Below, one piece after another: positions 1 through 6,889 of a DNA stretch of 11,515 nt (its first letter is position 1; every line of letters starts with the position of its first letter). Under the pieces are notes generated by a model. It saw only the letters and a list, made by a program, of their open reading frames with translations, was not told the DNA's origin and made no database searches. The translations under genes and the position numbers were made by a program. The DNA comes from DASYML01 sp034665545 (GTDB lineage Bacteria > Acidobacteriota > Blastocatellia > Pyrinomonadales > Pyrinomonadaceae), in contig JAXDFO010000476.1 in NCBI GenBank assembly GCA_034665545.1, positions 1 to 11,515 on the forward strand, given 5' to 3'.

Positions 1-953
1 GCGCGCAATGCTGTCGTCTGTTCATCCGTCAACTCAAGCTCTTCTCTATCGGGGAGCGTGGCGTTCGCTAAGGGGTCGCGGCGCACGTCGCGTACGAAGA
101 CCCCGACCAGCCCGCGTTTTTCCAGAGCTTGAATCGTGGACGCGCTCGCGTCCGCCGCTTCGAGCAGTGAAGCGAAACTCATCTCGCCGCCAGCCTGGAT
201 GAGCCTCTCTATAATTCTCTGTTGACCGGCGGTGAGAGAGCGGGCGGGCGAAGGCCCGGCGTGTTCAACCGGCGGCAGCAGGCGCACGGCCTTGCGCCTT
301 TTAACTTTGGCGAGCACGGAGCGCGCGCGATGCGAGAGCTTGACCCAACCAGCGCGTTCAAGCTCTCGCGCGATGGCGGACGTGCGTGCATCGCCTATGT
401 GTTGCGCGATGGTGCGAAGGCTGACTTCTCCTTCGTCAGCGACGATGCGAAGCGTGCGCGCCTTCGCCGTCGCGGTGCGATTGATGGGCAGGCGCGCGAG
501 TTCGTCGCGTCCCTCCGGGGTGATGGAGAGAATCTGTTCGACGGTCGCGTTCAAGCCTGCGGGCAGGGCAGCCTTCAAGACTTCGCCCCACGGCGCGGCG
601 TAATACTCCGCGACCCAGCGCGTGATGTCCAGTATCTCCGGCGTCAGCAGAGGCTCGGCGTCGAGCAGTTCCTCCGCGTCCTTCACATCCTCTTCGGAGA
701 CATCCGCGCCCTCGTCCAACTCCGATAGCAAGGCCACTATGTAACCCGTGATGCGTTTGCGCCCGAAGGGAACCAGCACGCGCGCGCCAAGCTTCGCATC
801 GCTCTGCAAGGCGAGCGGCAGGCGATAGGTGAAGGTCTGCGCGACGCGAAGCGGCACGGCGACCTCCGCGTACTGCCGCGCTCCTGTGGGCGCGACCTCG
901 CGTGGCTCGTTCGTCGCGGAAAGTTTTGAGAGGGCTGCTGTGTCTCTTTGCAC
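1..953 (-). CDS. priA: Primosomal protein N' (PriA), N-terminal part, cut by left edge
   Basis: PriA is the DExH helicase that recognises stalled or collapsed forks and reloads the replisome. The minus strand is open without a stop from a GTG at 953 to the window edge (317 codons). Residues about 27-135 are the PriA 3'-DNA-binding domain, with the family string VPFGRKRITGYIVAL (62-76) and WVAEYYAAPWGE (113-124). Two winged-helix-like segments follow (about 162-210 and 240-295), the second ending in the family-typical RDP. The sequence leaves the window at LTDEQTTAL, which in PriA directly precedes the Walker A motif, so the whole ATPase core lies outside. The start is a choice: no in-frame ATG exists in the first stretch, and the GTG lies 17 nt after the upstream glycosylase stop, without a clear Shine-Dalgarno. 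The pre-helicase region is longer than in E. coli PriA but ordinary for longer PriA forms. Identification is firm; the start is less so. Confidence 0.93.
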   Translation of the reverse strand, partial: MQRDTAALSKLSATNEPREVAPTGARQYAEVAVPLRVAQTFTYRLPLALQSDAKLGARVLVPFGRKRITGYIVALLSELDEGADVSEEDVKDAEELLDAEPLLTPEILDITRWVAEYYAAPWGEVLKAALPAGLNATVEQILSITPEGRDELARLPINRTATAKARTLRIVADEGEVSLRTIAQHIGDARTSAIARELERAGWVKLSHRARSVLAKVKRRKAVRLLPPVEHAGPSPARSLTAGQQRIIERLIQAGGEMSFASLLEAADASASTIQALEKRGLVGVFVRDVRRDPLANATLPDREELELTDEQTTALR

Positions 954-970
954 TGGAAATAAAATGACAG

Positions 971-1564
971 CTATGAGGTCGTTTGTAAAAGAGCGCGAAC
1001 GCGTTTCATGTCTTCCCAGACCTCTCGCTTCTTGGAAGGGTCGCGCAGGAGGTAGGCCGGATTGAAAGTCGGCATCAACTGCATGCCGTGGTAATCCTGA
1101 AACTCGCCGCGCATCTGCGAGATGGGTTTTTTGGTCCTGAGAAGGGCGCGCGTCGGTGTGTTGCCGAAGGCGATGATGGCGCGCGGGCGCACGACGGCGA
1201 GTTCGCGGTGTAAGTAGGGGGTGAAGAACGAGAGAACGTCGGGCGTTATCTCGTCGCCGCTACTGATATATTTGACGGTGTTGGTGAGATAGCACTCATC
1301 GCGTTTGAGATTGATGCTGGCGAGGATGCGTTCGAGCATCTGTCCCGCCGGGCCCATGAAGGGCCGCCCGCTATCTATGTCTGGCGGGCCGGGCGATTCG
1401 CCGACCACAGCGACGCGCGCGCCCACCTGTCCCTCGCCGAAAATAAAGACGCGGCCCGCGTACTGCGGCAAAGCCTTCGCGCGCTGCAAGAGTTCCGCGT
1501 TGACCTCTTCAAGCGTCTCCGAAGATTCTTCCGAGGGCGTCTCATCAAACAGGGATGACTGCAT
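971..1564 (-). CDS. Family 4-like uracil-DNA glycosylase paralogue lacking Fe-S cysteines
   Basis: This 197-residue protein has the family 4 uracil-DNA glycosylase fold signature. Motif A is GESPG...SGRPFMGPAG (55-74), and the C-terminal motif is TFNPAYLLRDP (166-176). Family 4 enzymes remove uracil from DNA and hold a 4Fe-4S cluster with four cysteines. None of those cysteines is present: the usual CxxC before motif A is absent, and the usual CRPP is replaced by NTVKY (95-99). The only Cys (91) is not at a ligand position. The active-site His of the C-terminal motif (HPA) is Asn168. It is therefore a diverged paralogue that may have altered or no glycosylase activity. I chose ATG at 1564; a TTG at 1585 would add seven residues but lies inside a hairpin repeat. 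The N-terminus MQSSLF resembles a sliding-clamp-binding motif. It sits between the Fe-S paralogue and priA, same strand. Confidence 0.85.
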   Translation of the reverse strand: MQSSLFDETPSEESSETLEEVNAELLQRAKALPQYAGRVFIFGEGQVGARVAVVGESPGPPDIDSGRPFMGPAGQMLERILASINLKRDECYLTNTVKYISSGDEITPDVLSFFTPYLHRELAVVRPRAIIAFGNTPTRALLRTKKPISQMRGEFQDYHGMQLMPTFNPAYLLRDPSKKREVWEDMKRVRALLQTTS

Positions 1565-1584
1565 AAGAATAGTGATAGATGGCA

Positions 1585-1630
1585 AGCTAGAGTTGATGAG
1601 AGAATAGCTGTTCTCTCATCAACTCTAGCT
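1585..1630. repeat. Perfect 20-bp inverted repeat between the two glycosylase genes
   Basis: Arms 1585-1604 and 1611-1630 are exact reverse complements around the 6-nt loop TAGCTG. The core contains GATGAGAGAATAGCT and CTCTCATC, shared with the elements at 5209-5272 and 6729-6806, so it looks like a member of a dispersed family. It fills the gap between the stop of the Fe-S glycosylase (1633) and the start of its paralogue (1564). No U-tract follows on the minus strand, so a classical terminator is unlikely; mRNA processing or stabilisation is possible. Confidence 0.85.
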
Positions 1631-1632
1631 CG

Positions 1633-2643
1633 TTACTCTTTAATCTTTCCGTCCAGAAAATCGCGCACCTTCTTCATGTCCTCCCAGGCTTCGCGTTTCT
1701 TGGAAGGGTCGCGCAGGAGGTAGGCGGGGTGAAACGTCGGCATCACCTTGATGCCTTTGTAGTCTTGAAATTTCCCGCGCACTTTCGTGATGCCCTCTTT
1801 GGTGTCGAGCAGGTTTTTCATCGCCGTGTTGCCGAGAACGACTATCACTGCGGGCCTCACGATGGCGATTTCGCGCAGTAGAAAAGGCTTGCAGGTGTGC
1901 GCCTCTGGCAGCGTCGGCGTGCGATTCTGCGGCGGGCGGCAACGATTGACGTTGCCTATAAAGACATCGTCGCGCTTGAAGCCGATGGCTTCGATAATCT
2001 TGTTGAGCAGTTGGCCAGCGCGCCCGACGAAGGGACGACCCGAAGCATCTTCATCCGCGCCCGGAGCCTCGCCTATGAACATCAGGCGGGCCTGGCGATT
2101 GCCCTCGCTGTTGACGACGCGCGTGCGGCTCTCAGACAAAGGACAGCGCATGCAGATGCCTATATCGGTCCAGATATCTTCGAGCGTTTCATTCGCGCTC
2201 GGCAGGCTCTCATCGTCTTGCGGCGTGATTTCGCCGAAGAGTGTTTCCATCGCCGGAGGCGGCACTGCGTCCGGGTATTTTTTCGTCTTTCGTGTAGCCA
2301 TGTCCGTGTGACCCTGTGAAGTTTGCTCGTCAGCCTTGTCCGGGGGGCGTTGTAAGTCAGAGCGCAAATCAACGGGCGTTGGAGGAGCAGGAGCAGTAGC
2401 CCGCGCCGCCGCCGATGCGTTGCGCTCAAGCGCGGCACGCTGCGCCGCCGTCGGTGTTGCGCGCGTCTCAGCCCGCTTCATTTCCGGCTCGGTCGTGACC
2501 AACGACGCCGCGCGCGCCGATGATGATGCGCCCTGCGCGAACTCTACGCCCGTCACGCCGAGTTCGCGCAGGTAAGCGACGTACTCGCCTGCATCCTGTA
2601 CGAGCGCGCGTAGAGAGTCTGCCGGATTTTCCTCTGTTGCCAT
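1633..2643 (-). CDS. Family 4 uracil-DNA glycosylase (Fe-S type) with N-terminal extension
   Basis: This enzyme excises uracil from DNA in base excision repair. The catalytic domain covers about residues 150-336. All four cluster cysteines are visible: C164 and C167 (CMRC), C235 (NRCRPP) and C251 (HTCKPF). Motif A is GEAPGADEDASGRPF (191-205) and the C-terminal motif is FHPAYLLRDP (304-313) with His305. At 336 residues it is over 100 longer than the usual family 4 enzyme. Residues 1-35 look helical (YVAYLRELGV) and about 38-112 are an Ala/Pro/Thr-rich linker. The ATG at 2643 lies 16 nt after the coaBC stop, so the two are probably co-transcribed. An internal ATG at 2301 (Met115) would give a standard-length protein and cannot be excluded. 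The last 40 residues are nearly identical to the neighbouring paralogue, pointing to duplication. Confidence 0.92.
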   Translation of the reverse strand: MATEENPADSLRALVQDAGEYVAYLRELGVTGVEFAQGASSSARAASLVTTEPEMKRAETRATPTAAQRAALERNASAAARATAPAPPTPVDLRSDLQRPPDKADEQTSQGHTDMATRKTKKYPDAVPPPAMETLFGEITPQDDESLPSANETLEDIWTDIGICMRCPLSESRTRVVNSEGNRQARLMFIGEAPGADEDASGRPFVGRAGQLLNKIIEAIGFKRDDVFIGNVNRCRPPQNRTPTLPEAHTCKPFLLREIAIVRPAVIVVLGNTAMKNLLDTKEGITKVRGKFQDYKGIKVMPTFHPAYLLRDPSKKREAWEDMKKVRDFLDGKIKE

Positions 2644-2659
2644 CTGGTTCGCTTCGCAA

Positions 2660-3946
2660 TTATTTCACATGACGCACGGGTTGCGGAAGGCTTGCGACGT
2701 GTGAAAGAGATTCGTGTTCGGGTTGCGCGCCTCTGTTGCTTGCGCGCAAGCGCGCGAGTTCGTCAAGGATGCGATGCGCGACTTCGCGCTTGGACATGAG
2801 TGGCACTTCGACCGCGTTCTCGCGCGTGAGAATCGTGACGATGTTAGTCTCCGTGTCAAAGCCCGCGCCCGCGCGCGTCACGTCGTTGGCGACGATAGCA
2901 TCGAGTCCCTTGCGTTCGAGCTTGAGACGAGCCTGAGCGAGCACGTCAAACGTCTCTGCGGCGAAGCCTACGACGAGCAGGCGGTCGTGCCTTGAGGCGG
3001 CAACGGTGGCGAGTATGTCCGGCGTCGGCTCAAGCTTAAGCGTCAACTGCGATTGCGACTTCTTAATCTTGTGCGCGGCCTGTTCCACAGGGCGATAGTC
3101 CGAGACGGCGGCGGCGGCGATGAAAATGGTCGTGTCCGAGACTTCCTTCATCACCGCTTCGAGCATCGCCTCCGCAGAAAGAGCGCGCACCAGCCGCACA
3201 TCCCCTTGCGCGGGAGGCGTCGCTGTCGTCGCGCCCGCCACGATGGTCACGGACGCGCCGCGCGCCCGCGCCGCTTCCGCCAGCGAGAAGCCCATCCGGC
3301 CCGAAGAGTTGTTTGAGAGAAATCGTACCGGGTCAAGCTGTTCGCGCGTCGCGCCCGTCGTTATCAGCACGCGCTCGCCGTTGAGATCCTGCGTAGCGAT
3401 TCTCTCTCTCTCTTTCAACATCTCCAGCGCGGCGGCGACTATCAATTCCGGCTCGCTCAAGCGTCCTGGTCCAACCGTGCCGCAGGCCATCTCGCCCGTG
3501 TCGGGTTCGATGATTCGCACGCCGTCGGCGCGCAGTCGGTCCAGGTTGCGCTGCGTCGCCGGATGGTTCCACATGGAAGTGTTCATCGCGGGGGCAATGA
3601 GGACCGGAGCGTTGCAGGCTAGATAAGTTGAGGTCAGAAAATCATCGGCGACGCCGTTCGCCAGTTTGGCGATGATGTTGGCGGTGGCGGGGGCTATCAG
3701 AAAAAGGTCAACGGTCTGTGAGAAGGTGATGTGCGCGATGGGGTCAGGGTTGTCGGGCGCGTAATCGTCAACGATGACGTGCGAGCCTGAGAGAGCGCGA
3801 AAGGTGAGCGGCGTGATGAATTCACAGGCCCGCTCCGTCATCGCCACACGCACGCTGCAACCGGCGCGTTGCAGCCCGCGCAGCACTTCCGCAGCCTTGT
3901 AAGCCGCGATGCCGCCGCTAATGCCGAGAGCGACCCGTGGGCCCAT
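2660..3946 (-). CDS. coaBC: Bifunctional phosphopantothenoylcysteine decarboxylase / phosphopantothenate-cysteine ligase
   Basis: CoaBC performs two consecutive steps of coenzyme A synthesis: joining cysteine to 4'-phosphopantothenate (CoaB) and decarboxylating the product (CoaC). The 428 residues match the usual bifunctional length. CoaC comes first: GISGGIAAYKAAE (8-20), the catalytic His72 in AHITFS, PAMN at 119-122 for the flavin/substrate site, and Cys155 in MACGTVGPGR. CoaB follows from about 188: TTGATREQLDPVRFLSN (196-212), Asn211 in the SNNSSG motif, KIKK at 293-296, and GFAAET at 327-332. The frame stays open far upstream, but the protein must start at ATG 3946: GGISGGIAAY-type sequence normally sits within the first 15 residues, and AAAGGAAGAG directly precedes the ATG. 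It heads the minus-strand operon with both glycosylases and priA. A short C-terminal tail (about 403-428) is not conserved-looking. Confidence 0.96.
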   Translation of the reverse strand: MGPRVALGISGGIAAYKAAEVLRGLQRAGCSVRVAMTERACEFITPLTFRALSGSHVIVDDYAPDNPDPIAHITFSQTVDLFLIAPATANIIAKLANGVADDFLTSTYLACNAPVLIAPAMNTSMWNHPATQRNLDRLRADGVRIIEPDTGEMACGTVGPGRLSEPELIVAAALEMLKERERIATQDLNGERVLITTGATREQLDPVRFLSNNSSGRMGFSLAEAARARGASVTIVAGATTATPPAQGDVRLVRALSAEAMLEAVMKEVSDTTIFIAAAAVSDYRPVEQAAHKIKKSQSQLTLKLEPTPDILATVAASRHDRLLVVGFAAETFDVLAQARLKLERKGLDAIVANDVTRAGAGFDTETNIVTILTRENAVEVPLMSKREVAHRILDELARLRASNRGAQPEHESLSHVASLPQPVRHVK

Positions 3947-4032
3947 CTCTTCCTTTGAATTTATAGTCAACTCTTTTTTGACTCCACTTCCGAACTGCTG
4001 AACTCTAGACACAGTGAAATGTAGCACCGCCG

Positions 4033-4061
4033 GTTGAGGGCGCGCAACGTGCCCTCGCAAC
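4033..4061. repeat. Small imperfect palindrome in divergent intergenic region
   Basis: GTTGAGGGC (4033-4041) can pair with GCCCT (4051-4055) and, after a 2-nt bulge, CAAC (4058-4061). It lies between the divergent coaBC and 4178 genes (3947-4177), a place where an operator or leader hairpin could sit. Its short length makes chance plausible. Confidence 0.3.
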
Positions 4062-4103
4062 ATCTTTGTGAGATTGTCGCTGGCACGAATGGCGGGCCGT
4101 GTG

Positions 4104-4112
4104 TGGTAAACT
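4104..4112 (+). promoter_or_regulatory. Candidate extended -10 promoter for the secreted-protein gene
   Basis: TGGTAAACT reads as an extended -10 (TG, one base, TAAACT) about 65 nt before the ATG at 4178. No convincing -35 lies at the correct spacing, so this is a weak sequence-only call. Confidence 0.28.
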
Positions 4113-4177
4113 TCAAGGCGTCGGTGCGCGTTGCCCCCAAATACCTTTGGCGCACATTCCGGGGTCGTAAAAAGTTT

Positions 4178-4801
4178 ATGAGACGAGGAAGAGGTGCTTT
4201 TCGCTTCGCCATGATGCTCATGGTCTGCCTGGCTGCGGGCCTGGCCTGTGCGGGCGCGGTCGCGGCGCAGGGCGCGCGTTCTGAATCTGATGAAGAGTTT
4301 GGCCCGGTCGTGCGCGCATACCTGGGCTATCTGCGCAACGAGCAGGAGGTCGTGGACGACCGCAACAGCCGCCGCGAGATTAAGCAGTCCTATTACCTGC
4401 GCAACACGAATCGCATACGCGCCCTGCGCCAGATGGCTATACGCATCGCGCGCGAGACGAAGAACGATTACCTGCCCGAATTCGAGGCCGTGACGCGCGA
4501 CGAGTTCGGCAATCTCTTCGAGACGCCGCCGAGGCCGGAAAGCCTCTCCGAAGGCGTTGTGCTCAACAACACTTTCAGATTTCTGGGCGTCGTGCGCTCG
4601 CGCGAACTCTTCTACATCTTCGCGCGGCTGGACCCTTACGAGCAGGCCGAGTTGATTAAAAAGGAGGGGACGAAGAGCGCGCCAATCGCAGGCTCTACGG
4701 CATCGCAGCCGCAAACGTCTCCCGCGACGGCTGGGCCTGCGCAAGCGGTCCCGGCGAATCACGAAGTCACGAGCCGCCCGCGAAGAGTCGCCGCGCCCTG
4801 A
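4178..4801 (+). CDS. Secreted protein of unknown function
   Basis: I do not recognise this 207-residue protein. It starts with a clear Sec signal peptide: RRGRGAFRF, a hydrophobic stretch MMLMVCLAAGLACAGA (12-27), and a probable AVAA/QG cleavage after residue 30. The mature part (about 35-165) is charged and looks mostly helical, with many Arg and Glu (RNSRREIKQSYYLRNTNRIR) and a cluster FRFLGVVRSRELFYIFARLDP (133-153). A Ser/Thr/Ala/Pro-rich low-complexity tail (about 165-207) follows. No lipobox is seen: the Cys in GLAC has the wrong context. The frame is open upstream to 4034, but ATG 4178 puts the signal peptide at the N-terminus; GGGG at 4161-4164 is a distant, weak ribosome site. The gene is divergent from coaBC and followed 65 nt later by a small same-strand gene. 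Coding is well supported by codon usage and the signal peptide; function is unknown. Confidence 0.75.
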   Translation: MRRGRGAFRFAMMLMVCLAAGLACAGAVAAQGARSESDEEFGPVVRAYLGYLRNEQEVVDDRNSRREIKQSYYLRNTNRIRALRQMAIRIARETKNDYLPEFEAVTRDEFGNLFETPPRPESLSEGVVLNNTFRFLGVVRSRELFYIFARLDPYEQAELIKKEGTKSAPIAGSTASQPQTSPATAGPAQAVPANHEVTSRPRRVAAP

Positions 4802-4866
4802 AACTATTTCGCGCCGCAAATTATTTTTGGACCAGGACCAGGCAGAGCGTTGCCACAGAGAAGCAC

Positions 4867-5220
4867 ATGCGCCAGCCGACACTTTTCGAGAAACAGACAA
4901 CCGGGCCGGAAGTTGACGCGAGGCAGTTGACGCTTTACGCGCTCGGAGAATTTCAGGCGCGCGGGAAGGCGCTGGCCGAACGCGACCTGCCGCTTGACCG
5001 CCTGCGCGGCGCGTTCAAACGCGCCTGCGAACTCTTCGGCATCGAAGAGTTGTCGGACGAACGCTCGGTCGCCGCCCTCGAATCAATCGGCGCACACATA
5101 CGCCGCGTGCCGCCCTTCGTCGCCAAACATCCCTTCCGCGTCATCGTCCCCCAAGACTTGGCCCAACGCGCCCTCGCGCATTATCAAGAGCAAGTCATAA
5201 GTCGAAAGGCGGAAGGATGA
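4867..5220 (+). CDS. Small soluble protein of unknown function
   Basis: I do not recognise this 117-residue protein. It has no signal peptide or membrane segment. It begins MRQPTLFEKQ, in which QPTLF resembles a bacterial sliding-clamp-binding motif (QxxLF). Two charged helical stretches follow (about 20-60, RQLTLYALGEF and LDRLRGAFKRACELFGI), then a conserved-looking segment RRVPPFVAKHPFRVIVP (78-94) and a final helix. The GC-rich third positions and sensible amino-acid composition support real coding. The last codons and the TGA stop (AEG-stop) lie inside the hairpin repeat at 5209-5272, so the C-terminus may have been shaped by that element. It sits 65 nt after the secreted-protein gene and about 100 nt before the permease gene. 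Confidence 0.7.
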   Translation: MRQPTLFEKQTTGPEVDARQLTLYALGEFQARGKALAERDLPLDRLRGAFKRACELFGIEELSDERSVAALESIGAHIRRVPPFVAKHPFRVIVPQDLAQRALAHYQEQVISRKAEG

Positions 5221-5272
5221 GAGAAAAACTATTCAAGATGAATAGCTCATCTCTCATCCTTCATCCTTCCGC
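5209..5272. repeat. Hairpin repeat built from 7-nt units, overlapping a stop codon
   Basis: The left arm GCGGAAGGATGAGAG (5209-5223) pairs with 5251-5272; the right arm carries one additional 7-nt unit (AAGGATG on the complementary strand). An inner stem CTATTC (5229-5234) / GAATAG (5240-5245) closes on the loop AAGAT. The sequence is clearly related to the element at 6729-6806 and shares its core with 1585-1630. The TGA ending the preceding gene (5218-5220) is within the left arm. No clean U-tract follows, so a terminator role is uncertain. Confidence 0.8.
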
Positions 5273-5322
5273 TTTACTACTCGCTCTTACATTCATCGCT
5301 GCAAAATAATTTGTCGGATACG

Positions 5323-6750
5323 ATGTCCAGCAAGGTTAGCCTGGTTCGCGGCTTGAGTCTCATCGCGGCGGTCTCGATTGTCGTGGGGAACGTCATCGGG
5401 ACGGGGATTTTTCTCAAGACGCGGGTGATGACGTGCAACGTCGGGACGCCGTGGATGGTGATGACGGTGTGGGTCGCGGCGGGGCTGCTGTCGCTGGCGG
5501 GCGCGCTGACCTACGCGGAGTTGTCCGCGATGATGCCGCGCGCCGGGGGCGAGTACGTTTTTCTGCGCGAGGCTTACGGCCCGCCCGTCGGGTTTCTTTA
5601 CGGCTGGATGCAATTCTTCATCGCGCGGGCGGGCGGCCTGGCCGCGATGAGCGTCAGCTTCGCCATCTTCCTCAACATCTTGATGGGAGGCAAACTGGAC
5701 GGCGATTACTTCAGCGCGAGTCTCTTCGGACACACTTTCCACTTCGGCAATTTGCAGGCGGTCTCATTACTGGTCCTGGCAGTCGTCACTTTAATCAACT
5801 GCGCGGCGGTCATCGTGAGCGGAAGAATCGCCGCTATTCTCACCGCCATCAAGATTGCGTTGGTCTTGGGCATCGGCGTCGGCGCGTTCGCGTTTGCGAG
5901 CGGCGATTGGTCGCACATGGCGTTGGCCCAGGCGGGCGGCGCGTGCGAGGGTGTGGGGGATGCCGCGCGCGCAGGGATGACGGGTTTCGGCGCGGCGATG
6001 CTCGGAGCTTTGTGGGCCTATAACGGTTGGAACGACCTCACGCTCGTCGCGGGTGAAGTGAGGAACCCGCAACGCAATCTCCCGCTCGCGCTCATCGGCG
6101 GGATGATGCTCGTGGCCGTCCTGTACATCTTCGCCAACCTCGCTTACTTCTACGTGCTAACCCCGACCGAGATAGCAAACATTTCGAGCACGTCATCTGT
6201 GGCGACGGAAGTGGCGCGAAGATTTCTGGGCGCGTTGGCCGTCAGTTTAATCTCGCTGGCATTGATGGCTTCCACCTTCGGGACGCTGCATGTGGGCGTG
6301 CTGGTCGGCGCGCGAGTGCCTTACGCGATGGCGCGCGACCGTCTCTTCTTTCAGAATCTGGCGAAGCTCTCGAAGGGCACGCGCGTGCCCGTGGGCGCGC
6401 TCATCTTGCAGGCCATCTGGGCCGGAGTGCTCGCGCTCTCAGGCTCTTTCGACACGCTGACGGACTACTCTATCTTCGGGCTGTGGATTTTCTACGGGCT
6501 GACGACGGCGACCGTCTTCATCTTTCGCAAGCGCATGCCGGATGCAGAGAGACCTTATCGCACATGGGGCTATCCGGTCGTGCCCGTGCTGTTTTTGCTG
6601 GTGACGGCATGGCTGCTCCTGAACACCATATGGGCCACCCCGCGTAGCTCCTTGACGGGCCTCCTGCTCATCGCGCTCGGCCTCCCCGTCTACTGGTACT
6701 GGTCGCATCACAATCGCAAGCAAGTCGGAAGTCCGAATGATGAAGGATGA
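5323..6750 (+). CDS. APC-superfamily amino-acid permease
   Basis: This 475-residue inner-membrane protein is an amino acid/polyamine/organocation (APC) transporter, probably LAT-like. The family signature in the first membrane segment is GNVIGTGIF (22-30), preceded by VSLVRGLSLIAAVSIV. About 12 hydrophobic segments can be followed, for instance WMVMTVWVAAGLLSLAGALTY, ISLALMASTFGTLHVGVLV and the two near the C-terminus. Other family landmarks are AELSAMMPRAGGEYVFLREAYG near residues 68-90, GWNDLTLVAGEVRNPQRNLP in the middle, and FRKRMPDAERPYRTWGYP before the last segments. The exact substrate cannot be read from sequence. ATG 5323 puts the N-terminus just before the first membrane segment; an in-frame TTG at 5311 would add four residues. 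The last codons and stop (DEG-stop) lie in a hairpin repeat. A secreted isoaspartyl peptidase follows, consistent with uptake of released amino acids. Confidence 0.93.
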   Translation: MSSKVSLVRGLSLIAAVSIVVGNVIGTGIFLKTRVMTCNVGTPWMVMTVWVAAGLLSLAGALTYAELSAMMPRAGGEYVFLREAYGPPVGFLYGWMQFFIARAGGLAAMSVSFAIFLNILMGGKLDGDYFSASLFGHTFHFGNLQAVSLLVLAVVTLINCAAVIVSGRIAAILTAIKIALVLGIGVGAFAFASGDWSHMALAQAGGACEGVGDAARAGMTGFGAAMLGALWAYNGWNDLTLVAGEVRNPQRNLPLALIGGMMLVAVLYIFANLAYFYVLTPTEIANISSTSSVATEVARRFLGALAVSLISLALMASTFGTLHVGVLVGARVPYAMARDRLFFQNLAKLSKGTRVPVGALILQAIWAGVLALSGSFDTLTDYSIFGLWIFYGLTTATVFIFRKRMPDAERPYRTWGYPVVPVLFLLVTAWLLLNTIWATPRSSLTGLLLIALGLPVYWYWSHHNRKQVGSPNDEG

Positions 6751-6806
6751 GAGTGTGCCTATATCAAGGTGAATAGTATTTCTTTCATCCTTCATTCCTC
6801 TGACTT
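6729..6806. repeat. Hairpin repeat related to 5209-5272, overlapping the permease stop
   Basis: GAATGATGAAGGATGAGAG (6735-6753) pairs imperfectly with CTTTCATCCTTCATTC (6782-6797), and flanking AAGTC/GACTT extends the stem. The loop carries CTATATCAAGGTGAATAG, close to CTATTCAAGATGAATAG in the element at 5209-5272. The permease stop TGA (6748-6750) lies in the left arm, exactly as in the other element. Confidence 0.75.
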
Positions 6807-6821
6807 ACCGTTTGCTTTTTG

Positions 6822-6830
6822 TGTTATGCT
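6822..6830 (+). promoter_or_regulatory. Candidate extended -10 promoter for isoaspartyl peptidase gene
   Basis: TGTTATGCT is an extended -10 (TG, one base, TATGCT) roughly 60 nt before the GTG at 6890. A -35-like CTGACT lies at 6800-6805, with a slightly long spacer. The call rests on sequence resemblance only. Confidence 0.4.
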
Positions 6831-6876
6831 TTTGAGCGGCTTTCCCACGTTTTCAAATTCCTATTACTCTTCGAGC

Positions 6877-6881
6877 GGAGG
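6877..6881 (+). promoter_or_regulatory. Ribosome binding site that fixes the GTG start
   Basis: GGAGG lies 8 nt before the GTG at 6890. This decides the non-ATG start, which also puts a proper signal peptide at the N-terminus. Confidence 0.7.
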
Positions 6882-6889
6882 CAAGCATC

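Noticed and set aside
222..728. Plus-strand open frame of 168 codons
   Set aside because: It is antisense to the clearly recognisable PriA N-terminal domain.
971..1564. The Cys-less glycosylase as a pseudogene
   Set aside because: The frame is intact, motif A is kept, and the protein has a sensible start and stop, so loss of the cysteines alone does not show decay.
4081..4095. TGGCACG resembling the -24 box of a sigma-54 promoter
   Set aside because: The required TTGC-type -12 box at the right spacing is missing.
3947..4900. Minus-strand open frame extending coaBC upstream by more than 300 codons
   Set aside because: It is antisense to two better-supported plus-strand genes, has Arg-rich shadow composition, and CoaBC sequence begins at 3946 right after a ribosome site.
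5311..5322. TTG at 5311 as the permease start
   Set aside because: It adds only four residues; the ATG at 5323 is the simpler choice, although no ribosome site separates the two.
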